Below are positions 1 to 11,200 of a stretch of 64,000 nt of DNA, piece by piece. The stretch lies in contig NC_058497.1 of the NCBI RefSeq assembly GCF_020382885.2, positions 20,142,330 to 20,206,329 of the forward strand. The letters run 5' to 3'. The notes under the pieces are model-generated. The model did no database searches. It was not told where the DNA came from and saw nothing but the letters and a program-made list of their open reading frames with translations. The DNA is from Scatophagus argus. Lineage: Eukaryota > Chordata > Actinopteri > Scatophagidae. Each line of letters starts with the position of its first letter. Positions within the stretch are counted from its first letter, which is position 1. The translations under genes were made by a program, and so were the position numbers.

Positions 1-189
1 ATCAGACAGTAGTGTCACAGCAAATAATATATATCGCATGGTTGTGCAGAAGAAATCCTTCATAAAAAAGGTTGTGACCAGCGTAAAGTTGATGCAAAGG
101 AAAAGTCCCACCAAAACCTGAACGAAAATGACCTGATCATTGATCTTCCTAACTGAGGATCCACCGATCTGAGAGTTATTCGCCTCCAT
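1..189 (-). CDS. Odorant receptor, N-terminal part (runs off left edge)
   Basis: Reading the minus strand from the ATG at 189-187 gives 63 uninterrupted codons to the window edge. The product begins MEANNSQIGG and continues through a hydrophobic TM1 (VIFVQVLVGLFLCIN), an intracellular loop 1 (TTFFMKDFFCTTMRYILFA) and the start of TM2 (VTLLSD). This is the layout of teleost class A odorant receptors, which are G-protein-coupled chemoreceptors of olfactory neurons. It is clearly paralogous to the pseudogene at 2144-3295, sharing SSVR, FVQVL/LVQVL, FLCIN and MRYILFA in the same order. A polypyrimidine-poor acceptor-like tttcag lies just upstream of the ATG (minus strand, about 197), consistent with a 5' UTR intron. 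No disabling change is visible in this part; the remaining roughly 250 codons lie outside the window. Confidence 0.88.
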   Translation of the reverse strand, partial: MEANNSQIGGSSVRKINDQVIFVQVLVGLFLCINFTLVTTFFMKDFFCTTMRYILFAVTLLSD

Positions 190-679
190 ATATTTCTGAA
201 ATATACACCAAGTTTATGACAATGCCTCAACTCATTTAGCTCTAAAGACAGATCTAAAACTCAGTTAGTTATCTAGAACTAAACTTTAACTAGATGCCCA
301 GATTTAACAGATTTAACAACTCACTGCAGCAACTGGTGAAATTTTAGTTAAGTGACGTAAACACAATACACATCAGTGTAACATCTGACAAATACACATC
401 AACAGGTCAAAGTACATGAAGCTGTCAGGTTACCAAACCATCCCTGCTCCTGCTGAGCTCCATGCAGCCTTCTGACAGAGGACTGTGTATGAAGACTATA
501 AAGAGGCTACTATAACACAAGGGGGACAAAAGTCAGAGTTTGCTCACCACTGTGACGTCATCTGTAGTTGTTGTTAGCAACAAACCTCACAGGCCATAGT
601 AAGCATAGTTGCTTTGTGTGATGGGGAGATGTCTTACAAAAATTAAAACTACCTATAATAGTGGAGGTTTTGGGCTTTC

Positions 680-735
680 TCGCTGAGGCTGCTGCCCCCT
701 GCAACCTGGACGCGGATAAGCAGAAGAAGATGAAG
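680..735 (+). repeat. SINE/LINE 3' tail fragment
   Basis: The stretch with gctgctgccccctgcaacc, then ggataagcagaagaagatga, resembles the common teleost retroelement tail (CTGCCCCCGCGACCC...GGATAAGCGGAAGAAGATGGATGG). Only the tail is present; no tRNA-like head was seen. Identification is from memory of the consensus, not a search. Confidence 0.5.
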
Positions 736-1852
736 ACCAAGACCAAATTAAACAGAATAGCAGTATCGCATTGTATTCACTCATATGTGACACAAGTTGA
801 TAAGACAGACTAGTTAGCAAGCAGTTGCTACTTCACACATCCACTTTCATCATTGGTGCTTCCTCCTGGTTCATATAATAGTTCAGTATTTACCCTGTGT
901 TTGCTCCACCTTTGGTCTCTACCAGCTCCCGAGGCTAATATGTGGCTCTTGAGTTGCTTAATGCTTCACCATATCCATCAACTTCATCTGATGCCTCACA
1001 GGGAGTACATTTGTTTTTTATAGCTTTTTTTACCAACAACATCTGCCTGCTGTGAGCAAAAATGATACTAAACATAAACATCATAACTTGTTGGTTTCTC
1101 ATCAGTTGAACCTTGTCAACAAAACTTTAGCAGTGTGGTGCTTCTGTCTACAACATACTGCTGTAGTAGCCCTCCTTCATCACTTCATTTCTTCATCACT
1201 GAGCATATTGCTTCAGTTGAGCCAGTGTGAGAAAGCCACCACGAATGTGCATTTAAAAACATGCATGTATGATTCCATATCAAGGTGTGTACATTTAGGC
1301 TATGATCACAACATCAATACCACTTCATGACAGTGAGGCCCTTATGATGGTTGAGGTCTTGATGTGGGGAGCTCTGGCAAAATAAATTGTAGTATTGAGA
1401 GTATGGCTTTAAAAAACTAACAAGTATTAGTAATTATTCTGTCTTATTTTTATTGGTCAAAGATATTTCACAATGTTGGTGTGTTTCTGTAATGTTAAGC
1501 ATTTGTGAATTTGTCATACACACATTCACAACGTGCACAGCTGAAACATAATGTCCTCGGATCCTGAGTCAATCCAAGAAAACTCTTCCGGAAACTGTTT
1601 TGTGAAGAAGCCCAACTGCTGAAGTCAATTAAAAGTTTTGTTTCCAGCATAGCACAGCACGGCGCGTATTATTGAATACAGTTTGAGAAGTGGTTGTGTG
1701 GAGGGATGACGATATTGTGTCAGAAAGCCAAATTTGTTGTTGCCTTGTGCTCTACTGGTCACTATAAAGAAGGGTCCCAAGAGGTGAGCAGGAAGCATTT
1801 GTCTTTGCAAGCTGAGGGCTGAGCCGAGGTATCTTTAACTTGTTGTGAAATA

Positions 1853-1975
1853 CTATAGATGTGTATTTACTCAAAGAGTTAAAGCAAGGCGTCTGGACTT
1901 GTGAACATTGGCTTGAAGACGTTTCGCTGCTAATCCAAGCAGCTTCATCAGTTCTGTATCTATAGATGTGTATTT
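1853..1975 (-). mobile_element. 91-bp retroelement insertion with 16-bp target-site duplication and hammerhead-like core
   Basis: A 91-bp segment (1869-1959) is flanked by perfect direct repeats ctatagatgtgtattt at 1853-1868 and 1960-1975, so this is a discrete insertion. On the minus strand it contains CTGATGA (1951-1945), a six-base-pair hairpin GCTGCT/AGCAGC with a six-base loop (1943-1926) and then GAAAC (1925-1921). That is the order of a type I hammerhead ribozyme core. Potential stem III strands CGTC and GACG also occur. Related teleost repeats are associated with Penelope-like elements, whose terminal regions are known to carry hammerhead motifs. One extra A precedes stem II and the expected U of the cleavage triplet is not seen, so activity is doubtful. 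Confidence 0.65.
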
Positions 1976-2143
1976 GTTCTGGTCAAAACTAATTCCACCT
2001 GTTACTACTGTTAGACCATTTTCTGAGTTATAATGTGATTATATTACAGTTTATTACAGTTTAGATGATGATACATGATTTCTCGATTTCGGCCCTGGCT
2101 TCACAGTCATATCCTTTTGTGTTTAGACATGATTTTGAAACAT

Positions 2144-3295
2144 ATGGCTGAAAATAACTTAGCATTTGCCAGTGCATCCTCAGTGAGAGTGATCTCTGAA
2201 TGAGTGATTTTAGTTCAGGTTTTGATTGCAATTTTCCTTTGCATCAACTCTATGCTCATCATGACCTTTTTTTAGGATTATTTCTACAGAAACATGCGCT
2301 ACATCTTGTTTGCAACCACATTGCTGTGTGACTGTCCTGAAAAAATCTCTCTCTCTCGTCTTTTTCTATTTTATTGTTCCTATGCAGGGCGGCACGGTGG
2401 TGCAGTGGTTAGTACTGTCGCCTCATAGCAAGAGGGTTCCAGGTTCGAATCCCGGTCTGGGCCCTTCTATGTGGAGTTTGCATGTTCTCCCTGTGCCTGC
2501 GTGGGTTTTCTCCGGGTTCTCTGGTTTCCTCCCACAATACCAAAAACATGCACATTAGGTTAATTGGCTTCTCTACATTACCCCTAGGTGTGAGAGTGTG
2601 TGGCTGTCTGTCTTTGTGTGTTGGCCCTGCGACTGACTGGCGACCAGTCCAGTGTGTACCCTGCCTTTCGCCCGTATAAGCGGTATAGAAAATGGATGGA
2701 TGGATGTTCCTATGCAGATGTGGCTGTGTCTTATTATGTACATCATGTTGTCTGTCATGACTTTTGTCACACCAGTTACTCTGACAGCAATGACCCTGGA
2801 GCGCTACGTGGCCATTTGCATGCCCCTCCGACATGCAGAGCAAACAAAACAAAGGTCTGCACTTCAGATGTGTTCACCCAAGAAACCTGACAGCGTCATC
2901 TTATGTCAGCTTTCAGTCAGTTTTACTTCTTGATCATGTTTATTACTATTATATTCTGTTATGTTAAAATAATGAAAGTGGCCAAAGCGGCATCAGATGA
3001 GAATAAGAAGTCCACATGGAAAGGACTCAGAACTGTAATTCTTCATGTATTCCAGCTGCTGCTGTGTCTCACACAGATGTGGTGTCCCGTCATAGAAGCT
3101 GCTGTACTTAAAACTGATTACATGTTATATGCTGATATCAGGTACTTCAATTATATCATGTTTAATCTTGTTCCAAGATGTCTGAGTCCTCTTATTTATG
3201 GCCTCAGGGATAACAAGTTTTTTCTTGCACTGAAACACTATGTTCTATGTGGCTGCGTCAGAAACAAATTTCTAAATTTGACCAATAAAAATTAG
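2144..3295 (+). pseudogene. Odorant receptor pseudogene interrupted by a SINE
   Basis: Starting at the ATG at 2144 the frame reads MAENNLAFASASSVR, meets a TGA at about codon 20, and continues with TM1 (VILVQVLIAIFLCIN). It then hits TAG after MTFF, where the intact paralog has MK, and reaches loop 1/TM2 (DYFYRNMRYILFATTLLCD). A frameshift follows, then the SINE at 2388-2704. After the SINE come TM3 with the OR hallmark TLERYVAICMPLRHAE (about 2786-2838) and, after a deletion of roughly 150 bases covering TM4/extracellular loop 2, TM5 (FSQFYFLIMF), TM6 and TM7 (SPLIYGLRDNKFF) to the TAG at 3293-3295. There are thus at least two stops, a frameshift, a deletion and a transposon insertion. It is a dead teleost odorant receptor, paralogous to the minus-strand OR at 1-189. 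Confidence 0.93.
2375..2717 (+). mobile_element. tRNA-derived SINE with perfect 13-bp target-site duplication
   Basis: The element spans 2388-2704 and is bracketed by tgttcctatgcag at 2375-2387 and 2705-2717. Its 5' part is tRNA-like with an RNA polymerase III A box (TGGTGCAGTGG, 2398-2408) and a perfect B box (GGTTCGAATCC, 2442-2452). A conserved body follows, then a tail ending in the simple repeat atggatggatgg typical of LINE-mobilised teleost SINEs. It sits inside the OR pseudogene immediately before TM3. Removing it and one duplicate restores continuity of the OR sequence, which proves insertion after the OR copy arose. The clean duplication suggests a fairly recent event. Confidence 0.93.
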
Positions 3296-5426
3296 AATTC
3301 TGTCACAGAATTGACTGTTCATTGCACATTAATTTACCTTATTTGTTAAAATTCCTTTAACGAGGAAGCAATTTGTGAATATTCCCTCATTTCAGTTTCT
3401 CGGCGTGTGCTCATAGAGTGGGTTATGATGTGATTGTATCGCCTCGATTAGTTCACTTTCACTTGAACACATGTTGGATACATCACACACTGACCACAGA
3501 CTTCCCTCACACACACACACTCACAAGGCACATATCATGAAAAATATGAAAAATGTAATTGTAATGTAAATGCTGAACTGACTAATTTAATTTATTTATT
3601 TTTGCAACTTTTGTTGTTTTGTTGCACATTTTGTTGCACAGCTGCTGACAGTGTGTGGCCTGTACACTCATCAACTTCTGATAGGAAACTTTGAGTTATG
3701 ATGAAGGGATATTACGCTGACACTCTTGGCTTGTTTTTCATCATCATGCTTTCTTCTGTGTACTGATTATAATCAGCCGGTTATCTCCTGTGTGTAATAA
3801 TAAACTCCTGTGAAACTAATTAAGCGTAATGGTAAATGGCATCATTAATTATTTAAAGATTGCTGTGGTAATGTTGGCTCATGCACTCATCTCTCAAAGT
3901 TTCTGTTAACAAAGCTTTGATAAATCTGTTTTACTTGTTTGTACATTTGCATTTATGATCCCTTGTCACATGCTTTTCACAACCACAGCGCTGTGTCCTG
4001 GGTTATGATGCGATTATATTCCCATGATGAGTACAATTTCAGTCATTAACATCAATCTGAATATTTCACAGTTTTTGCATCATATTGATACCAATCATCC
4101 ACATCTCATAAGACAGTTGGTTAACCATCATGTAGTAGAAGCCATGAAGGAATGAAATAAATTACTAATCACAAATAAAAAAAATTATTTAATCCGCATC
4201 TTAACTAAACATCTCATTGCATGTTGTGGTTTTAAAATGGGAAATGAAAGGGCAATGAAACTACAATCCTGATTCAAAAGAAGTCGTGACACTTTAATGT
4301 TTAATGTCAGTAAAAGCAGAATGCAGTGATTTGCAGATGAACAGTGTTTCTAAAGGAACAGTTTCACATTCCATGCAGTAAAAATCTTTATACATTCATG
4401 GGATGCGTTTCACAAAGTGGTCAACCTTCTCGGCATACCTTATGTCTGAACAGCTGAGCCTTTCGTGGGCGCCCCTCTCATTAACTTTCTTTACTTTATG
4501 TTGCCAGTATCAAATTCAGGATAAGTATACATTTGCAAAAACTTATGAAGTTGATGAGGTAAAACAAATATATTGTCTTTGTATTGTTATCAGTTGTTGT
4601 ATATATATCATCATTATTATAAAATTCTCACATTCTGTTTTATTTGTCTTTTACCAAGCACATCAACAATTTGGGAGCAGGGTTCTATACAGTAAACTTC
4701 TATGAAATCAGATAATCAGGTCTGAGTGAAGGGAAGTGTAGCTCATGCTGCTGTGCTGCTGTCGGAGGAAACAAACCCGGAGGCCTCCAGCTGGGGCCCC
4801 TGTGCACACACATCCAACACATTTAGACTTTTCTGTAACCACAGCTACTCTACAGTCACAAGGATGTTGCGGTTTCCAAAGATTTCTCAAATGAATCACA
4901 TGCACCATCTGAAAATGAAATATTGTGTTTTTAATGACTTAAAAGTAATCATGAAACAACTGACAAGTCCAGTAAAAGAAAAAAAAAGTGCTGCAAAAAA
5001 TACTAGGATGCAACACCACCGAAGTCACTGTGGTCATCATTATTTTAACCTAACCTATTTTAATCTGAATGAATCTAATCTGAAGTGCTCAGGCCGTCTT
5101 TGCTGACTTTGCTGCTACTAAATACACCACTATGCTTGAGAAGGTACTTTTCTATTAGTTGCCTTAAAAATTGAGTTTAATTGTTATTGCATAATTTCTG
5201 TTTGACATTTTCTCAGTTTATCTGTGCTTGTTTCTGCCATCGTGCCGCTGTGACGTCCCTCTGGGGACCAATAAGGGCTTATCTTATCACCAAGAAAATG
5301 TTGCTGTTTTCCCCACGAGGGGGCAGCAGTGATCAGTCTGTGACAGCTTTACAAGAGAGGAACCTCTGACGACGAATATTTTCTTCTAGAGGAAGGAAGG
5401 AGGAAGAAGAATAAGGGCGGACCAAG
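3296..5426. other. Intergenic region between OR pseudogene and diablo
   Basis: I see no protein homology here. Two copies of the motif GTTATGATG[T/C]GATT[G/A]TAT (3422-3439 and 4002-4019) match one about 100 bp upstream of the OR pseudogene start, hinting at remnants of former OR promoters. The last 50 bases before 5427 are purine-rich and GC-richer, as expected for the diablo promoter. Confidence 0.5.
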
Positions 5427-5434
5427 ATGGCCGC
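5422..5434 (+). promoter_or_regulatory. YY1-type element overlapping the diablo start codon
   Basis: The sequence ccaagatggccgc matches the YY1 consensus (CAAGATGGCNGC) and contains the initiator ATG at 5427. Downstream YY1 sites overlapping the start codon are typical of short-5'-UTR TATA-less housekeeping promoters. Function here is inferred from sequence only. Confidence 0.5.
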
Positions 5435-7820
5435 GCTGAGGAAGGTAGCAATCTGCCTCCGCCTCCTCAGGTAGAATGTGTATTCCAATTAACTGACGTT
5501 AAGCTAGAGACTTTTGTAGTTTAATTTATACACAGTATATTAAACTAATAGTACCTTAAAGATTAATTGCTGTTGTTGACTTTACTTTGGAGAATTTAGT
5601 ATGTTTTACTACACGACAAAAGTGCTGGCAAAGAGAACCGGAAGCTGCCAGAATACACGTTAAACTTGTTTTTCTTTTCCTGACATTAGCTTTAGCTTAG
5701 CGTGTTTTCTGTTCTCATTGTTACTACAGCTGAGAATCGACAAACAAAAATAGTATCGTCAGCTTTTGATGTCTCAATCGACTCTTTCAGTTTTGGTCGC
5801 TAGTTAGAACTGTCTCAGCTAGTTAGAGACTATAGAAAAGATAAAACCCGTTTGCCTCGCATGACAAGGATTCAGAACCTAATTGTAAAAGTATTAGATT
5901 TAACAGAAAGTGGCGGTTTTATTCGGGATTCTTGTTATTTATTCTATTCAGGAGTTCTGCACGTATCCTGAGCAGCAGAAAACCTGCGAAATGGTCACGT
6001 ACTTTGTACACAAGTCTAGCGTCTTTAACTGTCGGTGGTGGACTGTGTGCGATACCTTTCAAACAGGTGAGTCTGTCGGTGATGTACCAGAGATGGACAC
6101 CTGTGGAAATTAGAGCCAAATAATCTACATCTACACTATTTAACTTGTAATTCTGTTTCTTGTTCCCACCTCTTTATCTTAGGTTGACAACCTCTCTCAC
6201 GACTCTCTGGTCAAACGAGCAGCCTCTCTTGTAACGGACAGTTCAAGCACTTTTCTCTCTCAGGCTGCCTTGGCTCTGATGGATGCCATCACAGAGTACT
6301 CAAAAGTAAGTTTTTTGATGTTGTGGAAAGCATTTTTCATACTGCATCTCATCTGCACTATTGCAGAACAATTACTGTACTGTCATAGCAGTAAAAAGCA
6401 CCTGAACTTTAATTTTTGTATTTATTTATTTGTTTATTTTTTTTATTTATTTAAACTTGGGATTAAGACAGGGACAAAAGTAGGGCAGGTTGGGAGAGTT
6501 GTTCATGACCAGATGCGGTACGATATAGTTTGTAGAAACAAGCCAGTGGCATTATATAAAGATCTGTACGCAAGCTGTTGTAGATTTTGTCAAGTACAAT
6601 CAAAATGTTAAAAGTTCATCCAAAGCACACAAAAACACACTTTCCCTCTCACCATAGTGAAAGACATGTAGACAGTTTGTTTTGATTTCAAATTGAGTTC
6701 AAGATCTCTGTGTTGCTGTTGACACTCCAATAGATCAGAGGTGAATAGTATTTAACTAGTTGTGCTTAACATAAAATAGCAAAATACATGGCAGGGATTA
6801 TCTACAGACCATTTTTTCAACTGTAATAATTTGAATATTGTTCATACTGCAGTAATGTAAAGTGTGTATGCACTCCCTCTGTTTGTTAACAGGCTGTGCA
6901 CACACTTATTGCTCTCCAAAGACGATATTTGGACTCTCTGGGAAAACTGACTCCATCAGAAGAGGACACAATCTGGCAGGTGATCATTGGCCAGCGTGCA
7001 GAGGTTAGTCAGATTAGGTTAGAGGTTAGAGGTTGTCTTCTTTTGTGAAAAGTGCTTCATAAAACCAAACCCTACAAACAGTTGCAGAGCTGTGTGACCT
7101 GACTATATTTCTCTCCATCCTGGCAGGTTAATGACAGACAAGGTGAATGCAGGCGTTTTGAGGCAACCTGGGTCAGTGCAGTCAAGCTGTGTGAAACGGC
7201 AGCGGAGGTAGCGTACACGTCAGGTGTGTAAAAGAACACGTCTGTGTGTGGTTATTTGGCTGTGTGATGGAAGAGTTGGGATGTCATTGTTGTGGTGTTG
7301 AGGCAGGTTTTCTCAGGGCCCTTGTAATGATGAATACAAGTTTTTCGCTGTGATTCGCCTCCTCAAAGCTTGGATGTTGTTGTCTGTGCCTGTTCCCATT
7401 CAGCTGTTGTCAGTGTTACACTTTAGACAGTGTATGGATCATTTGCTGTCATCCAGGAGGCCTTTGTGTAGAACACTGGAGATGATGGACAGGAGTGCCT
7501 TCTTAATGACCACACCTACTGTCTGAACTTGAGCTGGTGTTATGTCAACCTTAGAACATTTTTTTTTTCAGCTATTTGACAGACTGTGTGTTTGCATTTG
7601 TGTGTGTCCAGGAGCTGAACATGCGTCCATCACGATGAGGACAAACATTGAAGTAGCCCAGACGCAGGTGCAGGAGGCAAAGAAACTGTCAGCGGATGCA
7701 GATAAAAAGCTGGCCGAGACTAAAGTAATGGAGGTTGAAAGAATGACACAATATGCTGCATCCTTACAGAATAATACCGACGAGGAAGAGGTGCCTGAGG
7801 CTTATTTAAGAGAAGACTGA
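5427..7820 (+). CDS. diablo: Diablo (Smac), mitochondrial IAP-binding pro-apoptotic protein
   Basis: Six exons with consensus splice sites join in frame: 5427-5470, 5952-6066, 6183-6305, 6893-7003, 7127-7223 and 7612-7820, giving 232 aa (human DIABLO is 239). Residues 1-47 are an arginine-rich mitochondrial presequence without acids. The predicted mature protein starts A48-I-P-F, the IAP-binding tetrapeptide (AVPI in human) that docks in BIR domains of XIAP once the protein leaves the intermembrane space during apoptosis. The body matches the human helical-bundle dimer: [41 protein letters not shown], and the C-terminus EAYLRED identical to human. The start ATG lies in a strong context (accaagATGG). 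The introns (481, 116, 587, 123 and 388 bp) hold nothing recognised. A polyadenylation signal lies at 8170-8175. No damage is seen, so the gene appears intact. Confidence 0.95.
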
Positions 7821-8200
7821 AACAACAGAAAGCATACAAAGAGGTTTTGTAAATTAGAACTTGAAGTCATCCTGACAATGTCTTCTTTTGAGTTGGAAAG
7901 AGTTTTGGCTCTGTGATTTGTTATGTATCAGTCACAGAAAATTGTGTTCAAATGTTTGTGCTAACATCTGCACATAAACTGCAATGCTGAAAAAGTGAAA
8001 CGCACACAAAATGGTGACATCTGAATAATTCACTGCAGTCTTTTTAAGTGTTTGGTCTTTTAAGACTATTATTAGAATAATGCCTGTGCAGCACTGATGA
8101 CAGTATGTTTATTGTATTGTGACTTGACCAGCATCAGATTGTGTGTTATATTTTGCCAAAATTCATTGTAATAAAGACAAAACACTATATAACAACATAC
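7821..8200 (+). other. diablo: diablo 3' UTR
   Basis: About 370 bases of non-coding sequence follow the stop codon. An AATAAA signal at 8170-8175 is followed by a TG/T-rich downstream element (tgtgtgttttt, about 8203-8213), the usual arrangement of a cleavage and polyadenylation site. Confidence 0.65.
8170..8175 (+). terminator. Polyadenylation signal of diablo
   Basis: Canonical AATAAA 350 bp after the stop codon, with a GT/T-rich element about 30 bp downstream. It is the first good signal after the coding region. Confidence 0.7.
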
Positions 8201-11200
8201 AACTGTGTGTTTTTGGTCTTCACTTGTTGCAGTAGCATCAGATAATGAAATGTAGAACTTCATTTCCTGTTTACTAGGTGAATGTTAATTTAGCAAAGTG
8301 ATTAGTGGGTTAGATTCAGTATGATGTTACTCAGGCTTGTTTTTTGGCAACATCACAGTGAGCCAAAACATTCAACAACATGTAACCAGTGCCAAAAATG
8401 GAGAGAACACAGTGTGTCCGCTTAATATTGTTGCCAGAGGTTGAGAGTTGCTGCAGCATGTCAGATCTATTCTGATTTAATTGTTGGTGTGTACAGATGT
8501 CATACAGGATAGGTGTTTGTGCTAACTCTGTGAACAGAATGTCCCCTGCGGTCGTTTTGGGAGATGGTCTGTTTGCTGAAGCTACCAGAAGCCTCTTCGT
8601 AAACACTCCAAAACCCAGAGACGCCACAGAGTTGGCTGGTGCACACTGTCTTTGTGAAATTCAACCAATCATTTGGAGGCATCAAATTTGTTTCTTGCAG
8701 TAATGTTTGAATTCACCATCCATACAAATTTCAGTCTGCAAATGAATTAATTTCCCACTGATTCCCGCCAGTGTACCTTTGGGAACATCTTTAAGGTGGT
8801 ATTGTCTTACTTCATATTTGTATGTCTCTTTTTCACTCAACAACTCTACCTTCATTGCAAATTACCCATGTCCTGACTCTCCCCTATAGAGCTTTTAGGC
8901 CGTTTCTCAAAGGCCCCCCATCATCACTTCATCTTCAGCATCAGGTCTTTCCACAGAGCAGAAAACACAGGGTATACCTCTGGTCACCATAAAAGATGGT
9001 TCACTTGTACGTACTTAATGTAAAACCAAGAATCATTCTACAACTGGCTTTTGTTTCCAGGACACAAAATGCAAAATAATACAGATTTCTCTAAGTTAGT
9101 TTTAGACTAAGGTGTGGATAACTGCTCACATTTATAAACAAGATGCCTGACAGACTGACCTCATTTGAATTAATACAGGACTTCACAGGTTGCGACACCA
9201 GTGCAAGGTGTACCCCGTCTCTTGCCCATAGTCAGCTGGGATAGGATCCACAACACTGACAGATAAGTGATATAAATGGATGGATGGTAGGTTCACATTT
9301 TTCCAGTTCTTTATATAACAGCAACTAGGTATCCAAATGTACACTGAAGCAAGTTTTGCTTGCTGTAATTGTACATACTGGAGGAGATCTCCTCTTAAAA
9401 AGCTTCTTATGTAAATGACAAACTTCAGAGATCTGCTTCTACACAAAAAACATTTGAAAGTCACTTGATTTGTCACACTACTGAAGCCTCATATTAGCTT
9501 CAGCTGAAGCAGGGATCATCAGATCTCTTAATAGCCAGTATTAACATGAGGACTGATTACATTACATTACATTAACTTTTTTTTAATATTCATATTGAAA
9601 TCTGATTATTGTAGGACAGAACTAATAATGTATGAAGGAATTTATTATCATTTCATTCCAGCAGATGGCGATCTTAATCCATTACTACACTACATTCATT
9701 TATTCACATTATTTCACATTGTACTTACTTTTTTTTTTTTTTTTTACTATGAAATGCAAACCTCAGATTGTTAGAGGTGCTTTAATGTGAATATACACTG
9801 CTACATATAACTGCATTTCCACGAGGCATTTTGTCTCTAAATCTGCGTGTGCACATACCACCATATTACCACTTGTGCATACCTTCACATAATATTACAT
9901 ACTAGAGAACGTTAAACTAGCAGCTCAGAATATACACCCAACGTGCAAGTCTGTTTCATAATCTTGACTTATGGTTCAGTAATGTGGATATGCTCTGTAA
10001 CAGGTATGTTGTCTCTATTGTCTGCCCTCGAAAGGTCAGTGTGTACTGCGGAGGGTCATTTCAGAGGGAGCTCATTATGGGGAAGACCTACACGGGGCTG
10101 CGAACACGAGCTTGTAGAGTCGTCAGTAGTGAGGTGACCTCTCCCTGCTCTTGATGGTCAAGCCTTGGTGGGGGCTACGAGGGGGTTGAGGTGTGCAAGG
10201 GCTGGCTCACCAATGTGACTAGTGAGGAATGTTGTGTTTAACAAAGGCTGTTTTCACAGACTGTAAAACCAAATGTCCCAGACAGTCTGTGTGGATGTGC
10301 ACCCACTGGTCACAGGGGAGGTGGTGCCAGTACAGCCTTGCCTGCATGGAAGAAAATGTAATAGTGCTTACTGAGTATTTTTGTAGCATAAAACCTCAAT
10401 GAGGTAACCACAATTACAAAGGTCATGGGCCATAAATGCTCATAAACTATTTAGTGCTACTGAGGGGGCTTAAGCATTTATGAAGGATTTGTGCAAGGCA
10501 AGTTATGCCAGTGGTGTGAAATAAGCCTCATCGAAACTATTTCACCCAAATTGGTGATATCATTAACACATTAAATGTATTGTGGGAGAAAATAAGATGT
10601 GATTTATCATCTCATAAATACACCAGCCTCCTCAATGCACTGACTTTACTGTTCCAATGCAAAGTGGCCCAGGAGGGGAGATTGATTGGTGAAAAGGGCA
10701 GCACTTTCACCTGGGGATTTATAGTTCTTTGAGGATATAAATAAACCACCAGAGGGTATAAAGGCAGGGGGTATAGTGTGGTGACACATCATGGGTCATG
10801 CTTTAATCACAGTGAAGCTGGACTGTAGAGCAGGGAGAGGGAGGCTCCCCAGAGAGTTCACGTCCCCTGATGAGGACACTAATAGAGGCTATGAAGACAT
10901 CACCGCAGAGTGAAACAGGCAACTCAGCGTGAGGGAATCACATCGAAATGAGCATTTTTGCTTATCTTCAGTGAATAAATATGATATTCGCCTAAAACTG
11001 CTGAGGGAGCATGTTTATCAGTTCAAGCTACAGAGCACGATAATAACACCGTGCTGCGCACAATGCTGGATTCCTGAATGTGTAAAAGCTGTAATTATCT
11101 GAAAGAAAAGAACAATGCAAGAGAGTGTTTCATTACCACTTTGTTTTAGGACAGAGTCGTCACAGTGTGCCTTGTGTTTAGGCTGGGGAAAATACACATT

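Larger units (their letters stand above)
190..2143. other. Intergenic region between head-to-head OR gene and OR pseudogene
   Basis: This stretch separates two divergently oriented odorant-receptor copies and so should hold the promoters of both. I see no coding sequence. It contains a short retroelement 3' tail near 680-735, a 91-bp insertion with target-site duplication at 1853-1975, and an 18-bp motif at 2027-2044 that recurs twice downstream of the pseudogene. Confidence 0.6.

Noticed and set aside
2409..2852. 147-codon open frame on the minus strand
   Set aside because: It runs antisense through the SINE and the OR pseudogene and has no homology of its own; it is a by-product of the repeat sequence.
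10250..10340. Minus-strand CDQWVHIHTDC string resembling a PHD/zinc-ribbon fragment
   Set aside because: Only a few residues match, there are no further cysteine/histidine pairs at the right spacing and no splice context; most likely coincidence.
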